A DNA stretch of 64,000 nt from Ignavibacteriota bacterium (GTDB lineage: Bacteria; Bacteroidota; Ignavibacteria; Tepidaquicellales; Tepidaquicellaceae), in NCBI GenBank assembly GCA_026390735.1, contig JAPLFJ010000011.1, positions 112,420 to 176,419 of the forward strand, given 5' to 3'. Shown piece by piece: positions 1-9,859 of the stretch (its first letter is position 1; each line of letters begins with the position of its first letter). Below the pieces are notes generated by a model. It saw only the letters and a program-made list of their open reading frames with translations, searched no databases and was not told the DNA's origin. A program made the position numbers and the translations under genes.

Positions 1-642
1 GAAGTTAACACCCGTCTTCAGGTTGAACATCCTATTACTGAAATGAGAACAGGGCTTGACCTTGTTGCTCAGCAGTTGAAAATTGCCTCAGGTGAGAAAC
101 TATCTTTCACACAGGATGACGTTAAATTTAATGGCGCTGCGATAGAATGCAGAATCTGTGCTGAAGACCCTGATAATAACTTTATGCCGTCAATCGGTAA
201 ACTTAAGTACATAAGCAGAAACCTTGGCAATGGTATGCGCGAAGATACAGGTATTGAACAGGGGAATGAAATTTCTATTTATTATGATTCGATGATAACT
301 AAACTTATATCCTATGGTCCCGACAGAAAGTCTGCAATAGATAAGATGGAAAGAGCTTTAAGAAATTACACAGTAATTGGTGTTAAGACTAACATAAGTT
401 TTCTTCTAAACCTTTTAAAATGCCCTGAATATTTCGACGGTAATTACAATACACAGTTTGTGGAAAAGATATTCCTTCCAAGACTTGCTGAGACCAAAGA
501 AACTTTAAGTATTGAACTTGAAAACGCTATGGCAATTGCATCAGCATTGTTTAAGGAAAAAGGTGAACATACCGTTAAAGTAAAAACAGGTAAAAATGGC
601 AATGCTAAAAATTCCTGGCTTAGAAGAAAGGAACTTCACTGA
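1..642 (+). CDS. Biotin carboxylase subunit of an acyl-CoA carboxylase, 5' end outside the window
   Basis: This is the C-terminal part of the ATP-dependent enzyme that carboxylates biotin on its carrier protein, using bicarbonate. The reading frame is open from base 1, and its first codons read EVNTRLQVEHPITEM, the conserved active-site segment of biotin carboxylases (metal-binding Glu/Asn and the catalytic Arg). The biotin carboxylase C-terminal domain follows (AAIECRICAEDP, then YDSMITKLI). Only about 213 residues lie inside the window; the ATP-grasp N-terminal half is upstream. The stop overlaps the start of the next gene by one base, so the pair is translationally coupled. Whether the complex acts on acetyl-CoA or propionyl-CoA cannot be told without the carboxyltransferase gene, which is not in the window. 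Confidence 0.93.
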   Translation, partial: EVNTRLQVEHPITEMRTGLDLVAQQLKIASGEKLSFTQDDVKFNGAAIECRICAEDPDNNFMPSIGKLKYISRNLGNGMREDTGIEQGNEISIYYDSMITKLISYGPDRKSAIDKMERALRNYTVIGVKTNISFLLNLLKCPEYFDGNYNTQFVEKIFLPRLAETKETLSIELENAMAIASALFKEKGEHTVKVKTGKNGNAKNSWLRRKELH

Positions 643-1166
643 TGAAAAAGTATTTTATTAATATTAATGGTGCCGAAACTCCGGTCGAAATCGAGGTTTC
701 GGAAAACGAAGTTAAGTTCAATCAACAGGACCTATCTTCATATGAATATAAGTTCATAACAGATGAGTTGCTTCAATTAAGAGTAAACAACGTAAATTAT
801 TTGTTTAAGGCTGAAACTGTTCATGATACTGATATAAAAAACACTGAATTTATCCTTAAGCACGATTCGAAATATTACAGCATGGTATGTAAGAATGAAC
901 TTGAACTCCTGACAGAGAAATTTTCAAAGAACAGGGGCGGTGCGAAGATTAAGAACGAACTTACATCTCCTATGCCGGGTGCCATAGTTAAAATAAACGT
1001 TAAAGAAGGCGACTCGGTGAAGAAAGGTGATGTGCTTGTTGTCCTTGAGGCAATGAAGATGGAGAATGAACTGAAGGCAACGGCTGATTGTAAAATACAG
1101 AAAATCATGGTTGAGGAAAAGATGTCTGTAGATAAAAATCATTTACTCATTAAATTCGAAATATAA
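642..1166 (+). CDS. Biotin carboxyl carrier protein of an acyl-CoA carboxylase
   Basis: This protein of 174 residues carries biotin between the carboxylase and carboxyltransferase active sites. The last 70 residues are a biotinyl/lipoyl domain: SPMPGAIVKINVKEGDSVKKGD followed by the biotinylation motif EAMKMEN, whose second lysine is the expected attachment site. The first 100 residues are less conserved, as in the carriers of the propionyl/acetyl-CoA carboxylases of this phylum. It starts at the ATG overlapping the upstream biotin carboxylase stop by one base. Substrate specificity is not visible here. Confidence 0.92.
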   Translation: MKKYFININGAETPVEIEVSENEVKFNQQDLSSYEYKFITDELLQLRVNNVNYLFKAETVHDTDIKNTEFILKHDSKYYSMVCKNELELLTEKFSKNRGGAKIKNELTSPMPGAIVKINVKEGDSVKKGDVLVVLEAMKMENELKATADCKIQKIMVEEKMSVDKNHLLIKFEI

Positions 1167-1178
1167 ACAAAGTATAAT

Positions 1179-2183
1179 ATGCAGCTTGGATTAGCCTTTG
1201 CTTCAATATTTGCCGCTGTAATCCCGATGTTTATTTATTTACTAATTATCTGGTGGATGGACAGGAATGAAAGAGACCCCTTCTGGGTAGTCTTTCTGAA
1301 TTTCTTCTGGGGTGCTACGGGTGCTGTATTTCTTGGTATAATAGGGAGCATAATATTTCAAATTCCTTTGTCAATGGGTATTCAGACATTGTTCGGTAGT
1401 GATTCCGGAAACTTGAATGACCTGTCTGGGGCAATAATAACGGCTCCGCTTGTAGAAGAATTCACAAAAGGTATGTTTGTTGTTATGATTGCCGCGTCAA
1501 GAAAATTTGACGGTGTTGTAGATGGTGTAGTGTATGGAGGTGCAATCGGACTTGGTTTTGGAATGACTGAAAACTTTCTGTATTTTCTTTCATACGGAAC
1601 TGAACCTGCATCCTGGTTATTCCTTGTAATCATAAGGACATTATTCTCTGCAGTAATGCATTGTATGTCAACTGCTACTCTTGGCGGATTCATTGGTCTT
1701 GCAAAGTTTAAACCATTAGGATATAAGATCTTATTAGTACCTGCAGGATATTTGATTGCTGTCTTTCTTCATTTCTCATGGAACCTGACTGTAAGTTTTC
1801 AATCTACAACATTATTCGGGTTCTTATTCCTTTTCTTATACTTCGTAGCATGGCTTGCGATATTCCAGATAGCTGTATACATGGAAGGCAAAACTATTGC
1901 TAAAGAATTAAATGATGAATCTGCCAGCGGATTAATCCCTGTCGAACATATGCAGTATCTTCCATTCGTATTACGAAGGAATAAGTATGGCTGGTGTCCT
2001 CAGGGTGTAAACCAGAAAGAATACGTAAAAGTTGCCGTTACTCTTGCATTAAGAAAGCATCAGATTAAACACCTTAAAGGAAACAAACGGAATTCATATC
2101 AGCAGGAAATAGAAGCGCTAAGATATTCAATACAAATGATGTTCTACAATGCTCACGTTCAGTATTATTACCAGAAAAGTTAA
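1179..2183 (+). CDS. PrsW-family intramembrane metalloprotease
   Basis: A 334-residue protein with about seven hydrophobic segments. It carries the PrsW / CAAX-protease-like signature: EE at residues 93-94 (LVEEFTKG), Glu131 in MTENFLYF, His161 (HCMSTATLGG) and His198 (HFSWN), all in or next to membrane helices and expected to bind the catalytic metal. Bacillus PrsW cleaves an anti-sigma factor; the substrate here is unknown, and the ECF sigma factor gene at 19745 is too far away to infer a link. The C-terminal ~90 residues are soluble and basic. It follows the biotin carrier gene by 12 bases and may share its transcript. Confidence 0.85.
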   Translation: MQLGLAFASIFAAVIPMFIYLLIIWWMDRNERDPFWVVFLNFFWGATGAVFLGIIGSIIFQIPLSMGIQTLFGSDSGNLNDLSGAIITAPLVEEFTKGMFVVMIAASRKFDGVVDGVVYGGAIGLGFGMTENFLYFLSYGTEPASWLFLVIIRTLFSAVMHCMSTATLGGFIGLAKFKPLGYKILLVPAGYLIAVFLHFSWNLTVSFQSTTLFGFLFLFLYFVAWLAIFQIAVYMEGKTIAKELNDESASGLIPVEHMQYLPFVLRRNKYGWCPQGVNQKEYVKVAVTLALRKHQIKHLKGNKRNSYQQEIEALRYSIQMMFYNAHVQYYYQKS

Positions 2184-2197
2184 AAATATTTAATATA

Positions 2198-3040
2198 ATG
2201 ATTGAACAGAAGATACTATCCATTATAATTGTTACATGGAATACTAAACAACTTATTGAGGATTGTATAGATTCTATCATTTCACTACCCGAATATTCAG
2301 AAGCATATGAAATTATTTTAATCGATAATAACTCATCTGATGGAACAGATAGACTTGTTCTGGGAAAATACAAGACGATTACGTATATCAGGAACGATAA
2401 TAATGCAGGGTATGCTCCTGCTGTTAATCAGGGAATTAAAATAGTAGAAGGCAAATACGTTTTATTGTTGGGAAGTGATACAGTCCTGAAACCAAACAGC
2501 CTAAAAAGATGTATAGATTTTCTTGATGAAAATAATAATGCAGGAGCAGTAGGTTGTAAACTTGTCTTTCCTGATGGAAAACCGCAGGGCAATTGTAAGA
2601 AATTCCCAACTCTAATAAATGGTATCTATACTTATCTCTCTCTTGATAGATTGAATCACGATTATGATATGCTGTGGTTTAATTATGATAAAACTGTTAA
2701 AGTTGATCAGATTGCAACTACTTTTCTTATGATAAGGTGTGATTTGATTAAAAAGCTTGGCGGGTTTGACGAAAGATATAAAATTCTGTATAACGATGTT
2801 GATTTGTGCAAACGTATCTGGAATGAGAATAAAGAAATATATTTTCTTCATGATGCCGAAGTCATTCATCATGGAAGCTATTCCACTAAGAAAGCAAAAT
2901 ACCAGGTGCGCAGGAATATGTACGATGATATTATGAGATATTACAGAGATAATTTTGGTATGATGGCTTATATTTTATATCCTGTTTTGTTGTTAAGATT
3001 ATTTTTAATTTCATCATTAAGTAAAAAACAACAATTTTGA
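2198..3040 (+). CDS. Glycosyltransferase family 2 (rhamnosyltransferase-like)
   Basis: A GT-A fold transferase of 280 residues that would add a sugar to a growing lipid-linked glycan on the cytoplasmic side of the membrane. The N-terminal strand SIIIVTWNT and LIDNNSSDGT bind the nucleotide sugar. LLGSDTVL holds the metal-binding acidic motif, and FDERYKILYNDVDLCKR is the usual acceptor-side motif of WbbL-like rhamnosyltransferases. A hydrophobic C-terminus may anchor it in the membrane. It is the first gene of the glycan operon, 14 bases after the PrsW gene. The actual sugar cannot be predicted. Confidence 0.88.
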   Translation: MIEQKILSIIIVTWNTKQLIEDCIDSIISLPEYSEAYEIILIDNNSSDGTDRLVLGKYKTITYIRNDNNAGYAPAVNQGIKIVEGKYVLLLGSDTVLKPNSLKRCIDFLDENNNAGAVGCKLVFPDGKPQGNCKKFPTLINGIYTYLSLDRLNHDYDMLWFNYDKTVKVDQIATTFLMIRCDLIKKLGGFDERYKILYNDVDLCKRIWNENKEIYFLHDAEVIHHGSYSTKKAKYQVRRNMYDDIMRYYRDNFGMMAYILYPVLLLRLFLISSLSKKQQF

Positions 3041-4584
3041 GCCTTACTGAAAGAGTAATTAAAAATACTTTTTATCACCTAGTATCCCAGATTATCGGTT
3101 TTATTTTTCCTTTAATTATAACTCCTTACATACTTTCAAAGATAGGTGAGACGCAGTTTGGTATATATGCTCTGGTTCTTGGTTTCATAGGCACTTTCGG
3201 GTTATTTGACCTGAGTGTTTCCACTTCATTTATTAAATTCATTTCGGAATATTACAATCAGAAAAAGAACGATGAATTGAATAAATTTATAAGTACTGGG
3301 TTAGGACTGTATATTTCATTCAGTTTGCTATTCACGATTATAGGGTTTGTGTTCACTGATTATTTTGTTACGCTGATAAATGTACCGCCGGAACTTAATG
3401 TAATGGCAATCCTGGTTCTGCGAATCGGTCTTTTGGTTTTCTTTATTGCTACTTCTTTTACAATTTTTGTTTCCATTCTTATCAGTATACAGAAAATATA
3501 CCTTACTAGCATAAACGGTATAGTTATGGGCCTTCTTAATTTAATCCTTACAATACTTTTTCTTAATCTTGGATGGGGATTGACGGGTATATTGTATTCT
3601 CAGTTGATTACAGTATTATTAAGCACTGTGATTAATATTATATTCGTTTATAGATCAGTGCCTGAACTTAAAATAAGGTTTAAATATCTTAACAAGGTTT
3701 CTTTTAAGAATATGTTTTCCTTTGGTGCTCAGATGCAGGTATCAAGACTTGCAGCTTTTACATCTGAAAAGTATGATGAGTTTCTGCTGGCATTTTTCTC
3801 TGTTCTGGGAAATGTAACATTTTTTAACCTCGCAGGAAGAATATCCAGGCTCGGAAGGTTTCTGCCGTTTCAGATTTTTCAGCAGATTGCTCCTGTTGCG
3901 GCTGAACTGAATGCTAAAGGGGAAAAGGAAAAACTTGCTCAGCTATTCGAAGATGCAACAAAATATCTCTCGCTGATAACACTGCCCGTTTTTACTTTCA
4001 TATTTATTTTTGCCAATGTTATTATTTTTGCTTGGATGGGTGAGAGGTATGAATTGACTTCTCAAATACTGAGAATTCTGGTTATTGGACAGATTGTTAA
4101 TATGATTTTCTCTGCACCCGGCAACGCTATTATTCCTAACATCGGTATCCCTAAATATTCAATGCACGAAGGACTCATAAACCTCGGTTTGAATCTAATA
4201 ATCAGTTTCTTTCTGATTAAATATTACGGTATTCTCGGTGCTGCAATCGGAAACACAACGGCAATAGTAATATCCTCTGTTTATGTGTTCTACGTATCCG
4301 CAAAATTCTATAAGTTAAACATTTATACTTTTTTAATCCGAGATTATCTTAAACCGATAGTAATAGTTTTATTGTGCGGCATTGTATCTTTCTTTACTCT
4401 GTTGTTATTCGAAAACTATTATAATCCTTATGTGAACAGATTTACTGCGTTTACGGCACTGATTTCATCGGGTCTTGTATTTGTAAGCCTCTACGTATTA
4501 ACTATTTTTAAGTCAGGTTATCTCAAAGAGAGAGATAAAGTTTTATTGGGCAAATTTTTAAATAAGATAATCCTTAAGAAATAA
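3037..4584 (+). CDS. Wzx-like oligosaccharide flippase (MATE/MOP superfamily)
   Basis: A 515-residue polytopic membrane protein, mostly hydrophobic with about 12-14 helices, matching polysaccharide exporters that flip lipid-linked repeat units. The N-terminus (NTFYHLVSQIIGFIFPLIITPYIL) is typical of the family. The start is a TTG at 3037 overlapping the upstream TGA: an in-frame TAA at 3022 closes the frame just upstream and no ATG lies between, so TTG is the only reasonable start. Its position among five GT2 genes supports a role in export of the glycan they build. No Wzy polymerase is obvious, although the membrane protein at 5532 could be mistaken for one. Confidence 0.88.
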   Translation: MSLTERVIKNTFYHLVSQIIGFIFPLIITPYILSKIGETQFGIYALVLGFIGTFGLFDLSVSTSFIKFISEYYNQKKNDELNKFISTGLGLYISFSLLFTIIGFVFTDYFVTLINVPPELNVMAILVLRIGLLVFFIATSFTIFVSILISIQKIYLTSINGIVMGLLNLILTILFLNLGWGLTGILYSQLITVLLSTVINIIFVYRSVPELKIRFKYLNKVSFKNMFSFGAQMQVSRLAAFTSEKYDEFLLAFFSVLGNVTFFNLAGRISRLGRFLPFQIFQQIAPVAAELNAKGEKEKLAQLFEDATKYLSLITLPVFTFIFIFANVIIFAWMGERYELTSQILRILVIGQIVNMIFSAPGNAIIPNIGIPKYSMHEGLINLGLNLIISFFLIKYYGILGAAIGNTTAIVISSVYVFYVSAKFYKLNIYTFLIRDYLKPIVIVLLCGIVSFFTLLLFENYYNPYVNRFTAFTALISSGLVFVSLYVLTIFKSGYLKERDKVLLGKFLNKIILKK

Positions 4585-5525
4585 TGATTGGAATCGTAAT
4601 ACCGAATTTTAACGGCGTTAAACATCTTGATGTTTGTTTTAGATCATTATCAGAACAATCTTATTCTGATTTCAAGGTTTTGCTGATTGATAATAATTCT
4701 TCTGATGACTCCGTGGAGTTTGTTAAAAAACATTATCCTGAAGTTGAAGCTATCATAAATCCTGAAAACTATGGTTTTGCAAAAGCTGTAAACATTGGGA
4801 TTAACAGATTCCTTGATTCTGGTTGTGAATATATCCTTCTGCTTAATAATGATATTGAATGCGATAAAAACTTCGTTTCAGAAATGGTAAAAGGGTTTGT
4901 GTCTGATGATATAGGTTCTGTTGCCTGCAAGATGATTAACTATTATAATAGGAGTGTTATTGATTCAGCAGGGGATTTTATCAAAAGAAAAGGGTCTCCA
5001 TATGCAAGGGGACACGGAGAGCCTGATAATGGGCAGTATGATAACCCCGGGTATATTTTTGGTGCTTGTGCCGGTGCTGCTTTGTATAAATCTGATATAT
5101 TTATTAAAGTTGGCTTATTTGATGAGGATTTTTTTGCATATTTTGAGGATGTTGATTTAGACTTGAGGATGCAGTTAATGGGTTACAAATGTTACTATAC
5201 TCCTAAGGCAGTTTGCTATCACAAGAGGGGAGCAACATCTAAATCAAGAATTGGGTATGAAACAATGCTGTGCGAAAAAAATCTGTTGGCAATACGGATA
5301 AAAAACTATCCGGTGCAGGTCTATTTAAAATATCAGTTCTTCTTCGCTGCAGGCAGAATTAGAAGATATTATCGAATACTGCGATATATATCTTTTAAAA
5401 CTTTTTTTATGGCAATTTATGGATATCTGTTAGGTCTGTTTTATTTGCCTAAACATGTTTTGAAAAGAAGTTATATTCACAGTAATAAGATAATAAGTAA
5501 TAAGGCTTTTGAAAAACTGTTTTAA
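4584..5525 (+). CDS. Glycosyltransferase family 2
   Basis: A 313-residue GT-A transferase. IGIVIPNFNG and LLIDNNSSDDS form the donor-binding region, LLNNDIECD the metal-binding motif, and FDEDFFAYFEDVDLDLRMQ the ED-containing motif that usually provides the base. The C-terminal ~60 residues contain a hydrophobic stretch with flanking lysines, possibly a membrane-associating helix. The ATG shares one base with the flippase stop, so the two are coupled. It resembles the transferases at 6899, 7935 and 10468 but is clearly divergent from each, so the operon was not made by very recent duplication. Confidence 0.88.
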   Translation: MIGIVIPNFNGVKHLDVCFRSLSEQSYSDFKVLLIDNNSSDDSVEFVKKHYPEVEAIINPENYGFAKAVNIGINRFLDSGCEYILLLNNDIECDKNFVSEMVKGFVSDDIGSVACKMINYYNRSVIDSAGDFIKRKGSPYARGHGEPDNGQYDNPGYIFGACAGAALYKSDIFIKVGLFDEDFFAYFEDVDLDLRMQLMGYKCYYTPKAVCYHKRGATSKSRIGYETMLCEKNLLAIRIKNYPVQVYLKYQFFFAAGRIRRYYRILRYISFKTFFMAIYGYLLGLFYLPKHVLKRSYIHSNKIISNKAFEKLF

Positions 5526-5531
5526 TATGTA

Positions 5532-6893
5532 ATGATAAGAAACCATAAAATAATATTCATCCTTTTATATTTTGTAGTTTTTTCTGCAACTTTTTCATTT
5601 ATTGTTCCTGTTTTTGAGTCTCCTGATGAAAACCTTCATCTGCAGTATATTAATTATGTTACAAAATACAAAAAACTGCCGGATCAGTATGAAGGAATGG
5701 TTAACAAAGAGAAATTTGTCGGACAAGGTCATCAGCATCCTTTGTATTATGTTATAACTGGGTTTCTAAATTATACTTCCAACAATGGTAAAATGCTTGA
5801 TATAAAATATCATTTCAATAAACTGCATGTATGGAATGGAGGAAACTTAGAACATGTTCCTTACTTTTATAATATTCGTGATGATGTATTTGATAATACC
5901 GGAGAAAAATACACTTTTTATCTCTTAAGGATTCTTTCTGTTATATTTGGCGCATTAAATGTGCTGTTCATTTATAAAATTGGAAAGATCATTACAGATA
6001 ATGAGAATTTCTCTCTCTTTGCTGCTTTTATAGCTGCTTCGCTGCCGCAGTTTGCCTTTATTTCAGGTATGATTAATAATGATAACCTTGCTAATCTGAT
6101 GAGTACTATCTGCTTGTTCCTTATTATCAAAATATTCAAAGAAGGTTATAGTATGAAACAGATTGTATTGTTAGGTATTGCTCTTGGAATATCTGTGCTG
6201 ACAAAAAAGACCCTTATGTTTCTTCTGCCGGGAATAGTTTTAATGTTCCTTTACAAATCCGTAGTAATTGATAAAGAGTACAAGGGTTATTTTAAATACG
6301 TGCTCGTTATTTTGCTTCTGACGGTTCTTATCACAGGCTGGTATTTTGCCAGAAACATTATTCTATACAATGATATTCTTGGTACCCGTATGGAAATAGA
6401 TACCATGCCGACATTAGTAGATAAAAAATCTCTCTTTTCATATTATTTTGTTTCAACTTTCCCGCGCGGATTATTTATTTCATTTGTCGGTTTATTCGGG
6501 TGGATGAACCTTAAACCGCCTTCTTACATACATCTTTTGTACATATTTTTTGCTCTTGCAGCTTTTTATGGTTTTGCAAAATCTAAAATCATCAAAGAAA
6601 AACACTTGTTTAATACTGTTATCCTTATGTCTGCGTTTGTGTTTATCTGTTTTTGCGGAATCATATATTTTAATCTTACATTTACTCAATACCAGGGCAG
6701 GTATATGTTTCCTGTTCTATCGTTGATTGTAGTAATCCTTTCATTGGGTTTGAAATATTTTGCTGGTGTATTTAGCAGTAATCTTATAAGAAAAGTATTA
6801 ACAATTGGAGTCATTGCTATTTTATTCTTATTTGATATTATATGTCTAATTGAAACTTTTGGTTTTTATAATACCCCTTCAAATTACTTATAG
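5532..6893 (+). CDS. GT-C type membrane glycosyltransferase (PMT/ArnT-like)
   Basis: A membrane protein of 453 residues with about 10-11 helices. After the first helix it has VFESPDENLHLQYI, an acidic motif in the first periplasmic loop as in GT-C transferases that use polyprenyl-phosphate sugars, followed by GQGHQHPLYY. Helix-rich segments with short loops fill the remainder. It probably transfers a sugar from a lipid carrier on the periplasmic side, which complements the cytoplasmic GT2 enzymes of the operon. It starts six bases after the preceding stop. Membership in the DUF2142 group is an alternative; the acceptor is unknown. Confidence 0.72.
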   Translation: MIRNHKIIFILLYFVVFSATFSFIVPVFESPDENLHLQYINYVTKYKKLPDQYEGMVNKEKFVGQGHQHPLYYVITGFLNYTSNNGKMLDIKYHFNKLHVWNGGNLEHVPYFYNIRDDVFDNTGEKYTFYLLRILSVIFGALNVLFIYKIGKIITDNENFSLFAAFIAASLPQFAFISGMINNDNLANLMSTICLFLIIKIFKEGYSMKQIVLLGIALGISVLTKKTLMFLLPGIVLMFLYKSVVIDKEYKGYFKYVLVILLLTVLITGWYFARNIILYNDILGTRMEIDTMPTLVDKKSLFSYYFVSTFPRGLFISFVGLFGWMNLKPPSYIHLLYIFFALAAFYGFAKSKIIKEKHLFNTVILMSAFVFICFCGIIYFNLTFTQYQGRYMFPVLSLIVVILSLGLKYFAGVFSSNLIRKVLTIGVIAILFLFDIICLIETFGFYNTPSNYL

Positions 6894-6898
6894 GCAAA

Positions 6899-7933
6899 AT
6901 GGTATCAATAATTATACTTAACTACAATGGAAAAGGATTTTTAATGGCTTGTCTTGATTCGATTCTTAAACAAACATTCACTGATTTTGAAATAATTCTT
7001 TTTGATAATTGCTCATCAGATAGTAGTGTGAGTTTTTTAAAAGAAAATTATTCTACAGATAAGGTAAACATAGTCGTTTCAGAAAAGAATCTTGGCTTTG
7101 CCGGTGGAAATAATGAAGCGTTGAAACATTCTAAAGGTGAATATGTAGTCCTTCTGAACAATGATACAGTTGTTGAAGAAAATTGGCTCGCAGAACTGGT
7201 AAGTTCTTTTGAAGTTGGACCCACAGTAGGTATTGCTCAGTCATTGGTATACACAGAGGGTATTCCTTTAAAATATTTTGAAATGAATGGTACTTTAAAT
7301 CTTTTCGGTCATAACATTATGAGGTTCTTTGATGTTGCGCCAAATGGAATTGGTGATATATTTATGGTAACAGGTTGTTCCTTAATAGTAAAAAGAGAAG
7401 TATTAAATGAAGTAAACGGATTATTCCTTGATGAGTACTTCGCTTATGCCGAAGATTCATTTCTCTCTTTTAAGATTAAATTTGCAGGTTATAGAAGCAT
7501 TCATAACGCCAATTCAGTGGTCCGTCATTTAGGCGGTGCTACTATGAAGAAGTATAAAAGCAGGTTTGTTACTTATTATCAGGAGCGGAACAGGATATTG
7601 AATTTCCTTATTTTCTTCTCAGATTCTTTCAGAAGAAAATACTATCCCTATTTATTGTACAATTTACTGTTGAAGTTTTCTTATTCAATATTTTTCAGAA
7701 AGTATTCATTTATCGGTCTTATTAAGGCATATTTCTGGATAATCCGGAATTCGGAGTGGATTGAGAGCAGGAGAATAGAAATGAATAAGATTAAAAGGGT
7801 AAAAGAAGAGGATGTTTTAAAAATCCTAAGCGGGAAAATTGCTAACGGTGATAATTTATTAGAAGTCTTTTTAAATAAAATATCATTAACTTATTTAAAG
7901 TTGGTTAACATTAAAGTATTTGAAAGTAATTAA
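6899..7933 (+). CDS. Glycosyltransferase family 2
   Basis: A 344-residue GT-A transferase and the longest of the five in the operon. It shows VSIIILNYNG, ILFDNCSSDSS, LLNNDTVVE (metal site) and FLDEYFAYAEDSFLSFKIK, where the usual ED-V-D is replaced by EDSF. A membrane-associating hydrophobic segment and a basic C-terminal tail of ~60 residues follow. The ATG lies five bases after the previous stop. Sugar specificity is unknown. Confidence 0.87.
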   Translation: MVSIIILNYNGKGFLMACLDSILKQTFTDFEIILFDNCSSDSSVSFLKENYSTDKVNIVVSEKNLGFAGGNNEALKHSKGEYVVLLNNDTVVEENWLAELVSSFEVGPTVGIAQSLVYTEGIPLKYFEMNGTLNLFGHNIMRFFDVAPNGIGDIFMVTGCSLIVKREVLNEVNGLFLDEYFAYAEDSFLSFKIKFAGYRSIHNANSVVRHLGGATMKKYKSRFVTYYQERNRILNFLIFFSDSFRRKYYPYLLYNLLLKFSYSIFFRKYSFIGLIKAYFWIIRNSEWIESRRIEMNKIKRVKEEDVLKILSGKIANGDNLLEVFLNKISLTYLKLVNIKVFESN

Positions 7934-7934
7934 T

Positions 7935-8789
7935 ATGTTCTTATCAGTAATCATAGTTAACTATAATCAGGAAAAATATCTTCATAGATGCATTGCTTCC
8001 TTGAGGAAGTTTCTGTTGTGTGAATTTGAGATTATAGTTGTCAATAATTCTGGGGAGATCTCAGGTTTAGAAGATGTTAAATTAATTCAAAGTGAAAATA
8101 AGGGATATTCTTTTTCAAATAATAAAGGAGTTGAATCTGCGAAAGGGGAATTTCTGTTATTCCTGAACCCTGATACTTTGTTAACCAAAGAACTGTCCAG
8201 CGATTTGTTTAACGAAATCAAAAACCTGAAGTTCGGAGCTATAGGACTTGGTCTTTGTTATCCGGATATGAGTTTCCAGCTGTCTTTTGGAGCTGATAAT
8301 ACTTTTAGCGGAGAGATTGCGAACAAAAAGAATGAACTCTCAAATAAAGATAAATTTTCTGTAGAAGCCGGTAAAGTGAAAGAGAAATTAAATACTGTTT
8401 CAGAGGTTGACTGGGTTTCAGGTGCAGCCTTGCTGACAAAGAAAGTAGATTTTATTAAAGCCGGGAGATTTAACGAAAGGTATTTTCTGTACTATGAAGA
8501 CTCCGACTTGTGTCTGAAGTATAAGTTAGCAGGGTATAAAAATTACTATTTCCCCGGTACTGAGATTATTCATTATAAAGGAGAAAATACTCAGGAAGAT
8601 TTTAAATCTAAGACTTATTATTATGCCAAGGAATCGCAGCTTATATATTATAAATTGAATAACGGATATTCCCAGTATATAATGTTAAGGGTTTATTTGT
8701 TTTTCAGATTTCTGGTGAAGTTTATTCTTAAACCTGATAAAGCAGTTTTTAATTTAATTATACTGATATTGAAAGGTGTAAAAGTATAA
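7935..8789 (+). CDS. Glycosyltransferase family 2
   Basis: A GT-A transferase of about 284 residues: LSVIIVNYNQEKYLHRC at the N-terminus, IIVVNNSGE, FLNPDTLLT (metal site) and FNERYFLYYEDSDLCLKYK. A TTG at 7920 would add five residues, but the ATG at 7935, directly after the upstream TAA at 7931-7933, gives the normal N-terminus and is preferred. The end overlaps the next gene by one base. Confidence 0.87.
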   Translation: MFLSVIIVNYNQEKYLHRCIASLRKFLLCEFEIIVVNNSGEISGLEDVKLIQSENKGYSFSNNKGVESAKGEFLLFLNPDTLLTKELSSDLFNEIKNLKFGAIGLGLCYPDMSFQLSFGADNTFSGEIANKKNELSNKDKFSVEAGKVKEKLNTVSEVDWVSGAALLTKKVDFIKAGRFNERYFLYYEDSDLCLKYKLAGYKNYYFPGTEIIHYKGENTQEDFKSKTYYYAKESQLIYYKLNNGYSQYIMLRVYLFFRFLVKFILKPDKAVFNLIILILKGVKV

Positions 8790-9859
8790 TGATAATATCA
8801 CGAGTAGAGAACATACTGATTATGAAATTCTGTTGCTTTGGTGATCTGGTATTTATTTCACCTGTTATAGCATCTTTTAAATTTAATTATCCTCAGTCAA
8901 AAATTACTCTTATTTGTTCACCATGGGTTAGGGATATTGCCCCTTACTTCAAAGATGTTGATGAGGTTATAGAATATTCATTGAATGAAAAAGGTAAGTT
9001 CTTCTCGAAAGTTAAGTCATTCCTTAAGTTAATTTTACTTCTTAAATCAAAAAATTTTGACACTGTCTTCCTGGGACACCGGAATGATGTATTTGGATAC
9101 ATAGGTAAATTCTCCGGTATTAAAAACATATTTGGATTTAAAGAGACAAGATACGTCAATCTGGGTACTGAATTTGATAAGAATGCTTATGAACCTATGA
9201 GATATTTATCTGTATTGGAAAAGCAAGGTCTTCATACAATAAAGAAACTGTCTTTGGAAAAAAGGGTAGATAAGAAAACCATTAAGAGTAAATATGAACT
9301 TAGTAATAAAATTACTATTGGGCTTTTTCCATTCGGAGGGATTAACCCTGGAACGGATATGGAAATAAAAAGATGGAGTCTTGATAAGTATATTGTTTTG
9401 TCTGAAGAATTGAAAAAATCTTATCCTGATTTCGATATTATTCTGATAGAGGGAAAGGAAAGTACAGAAAAGATTAATAAAGATACAATCTGTAAAAAAT
9501 ATACAGTTGATGCGGACCTGATTTCTGTTTGCGATATTTTTGTAAGCGGAGATACAGGCCCTTTGCATATTGCATCTGCATTTAATGTTAACACTGTTTC
9601 TATATTCGGGCCTTCAGACCCTGAACTTATTGCTCCACGAAATGAATATACAAATGGTGCAGTTCACGAAACAATCTGGAAGAATATTATATGCTCACCC
9701 TGTTATACACCGGAAACGGCTATTGACAGAAAATCAGATAAGTGGGTTAACAGTAAATTTATATGTCATACGAAAACGCTCGAATGTATTAAAAGCATAA
9801 CCGTTGAAGAAGTAAAACAGAAGATCGAAACTATAATTAAATTAAAGAGATTAATATGA
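8789..9859 (+). CDS. Glycosyltransferase family 9 (heptosyltransferase-like)
   Basis: A GT-B fold transferase of 356 residues related to the ADP-heptose:LPS heptosyltransferases. Visible features are ILIMKFCCFGDLVFISPVI at the N-terminus (acceptor-binding G-D-x-(V/L)), IGLFPFGG in the linker, and VSGDTGPLHIASAFNVNTV plus IFGPSDPELIAP in the C-terminal donor-binding domain. A short C-terminal region has Cys residues (CSPC) as in many family members. Gram-negative lipopolysaccharide core assembly is the known role; here it may act in the same surface glycan as its neighbours. It overlaps both adjacent genes. Confidence 0.87.
   Translation: MIISRVENILIMKFCCFGDLVFISPVIASFKFNYPQSKITLICSPWVRDIAPYFKDVDEVIEYSLNEKGKFFSKVKSFLKLILLLKSKNFDTVFLGHRNDVFGYIGKFSGIKNIFGFKETRYVNLGTEFDKNAYEPMRYLSVLEKQGLHTIKKLSLEKRVDKKTIKSKYELSNKITIGLFPFGGINPGTDMEIKRWSLDKYIVLSEELKKSYPDFDIILIEGKESTEKINKDTICKKYTVDADLISVCDIFVSGDTGPLHIASAFNVNTVSIFGPSDPELIAPRNEYTNGAVHETIWKNIICSPCYTPETAIDRKSDKWVNSKFICHTKTLECIKSITVEEVKQKIETIIKLKRLI

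Noticed and set aside
1179..2183. PrsW as the protease for the ECF anti-sigma factor at 20366
   Set aside because: The genes are almost 19 kb apart and share no regulatory element; the idea has no support in the sequence.
6347..6354. TGCCAGAA inside the GT-C gene
   Set aside because: No CGTCTAA follows at the right distance and it lies within coding sequence; chance match.
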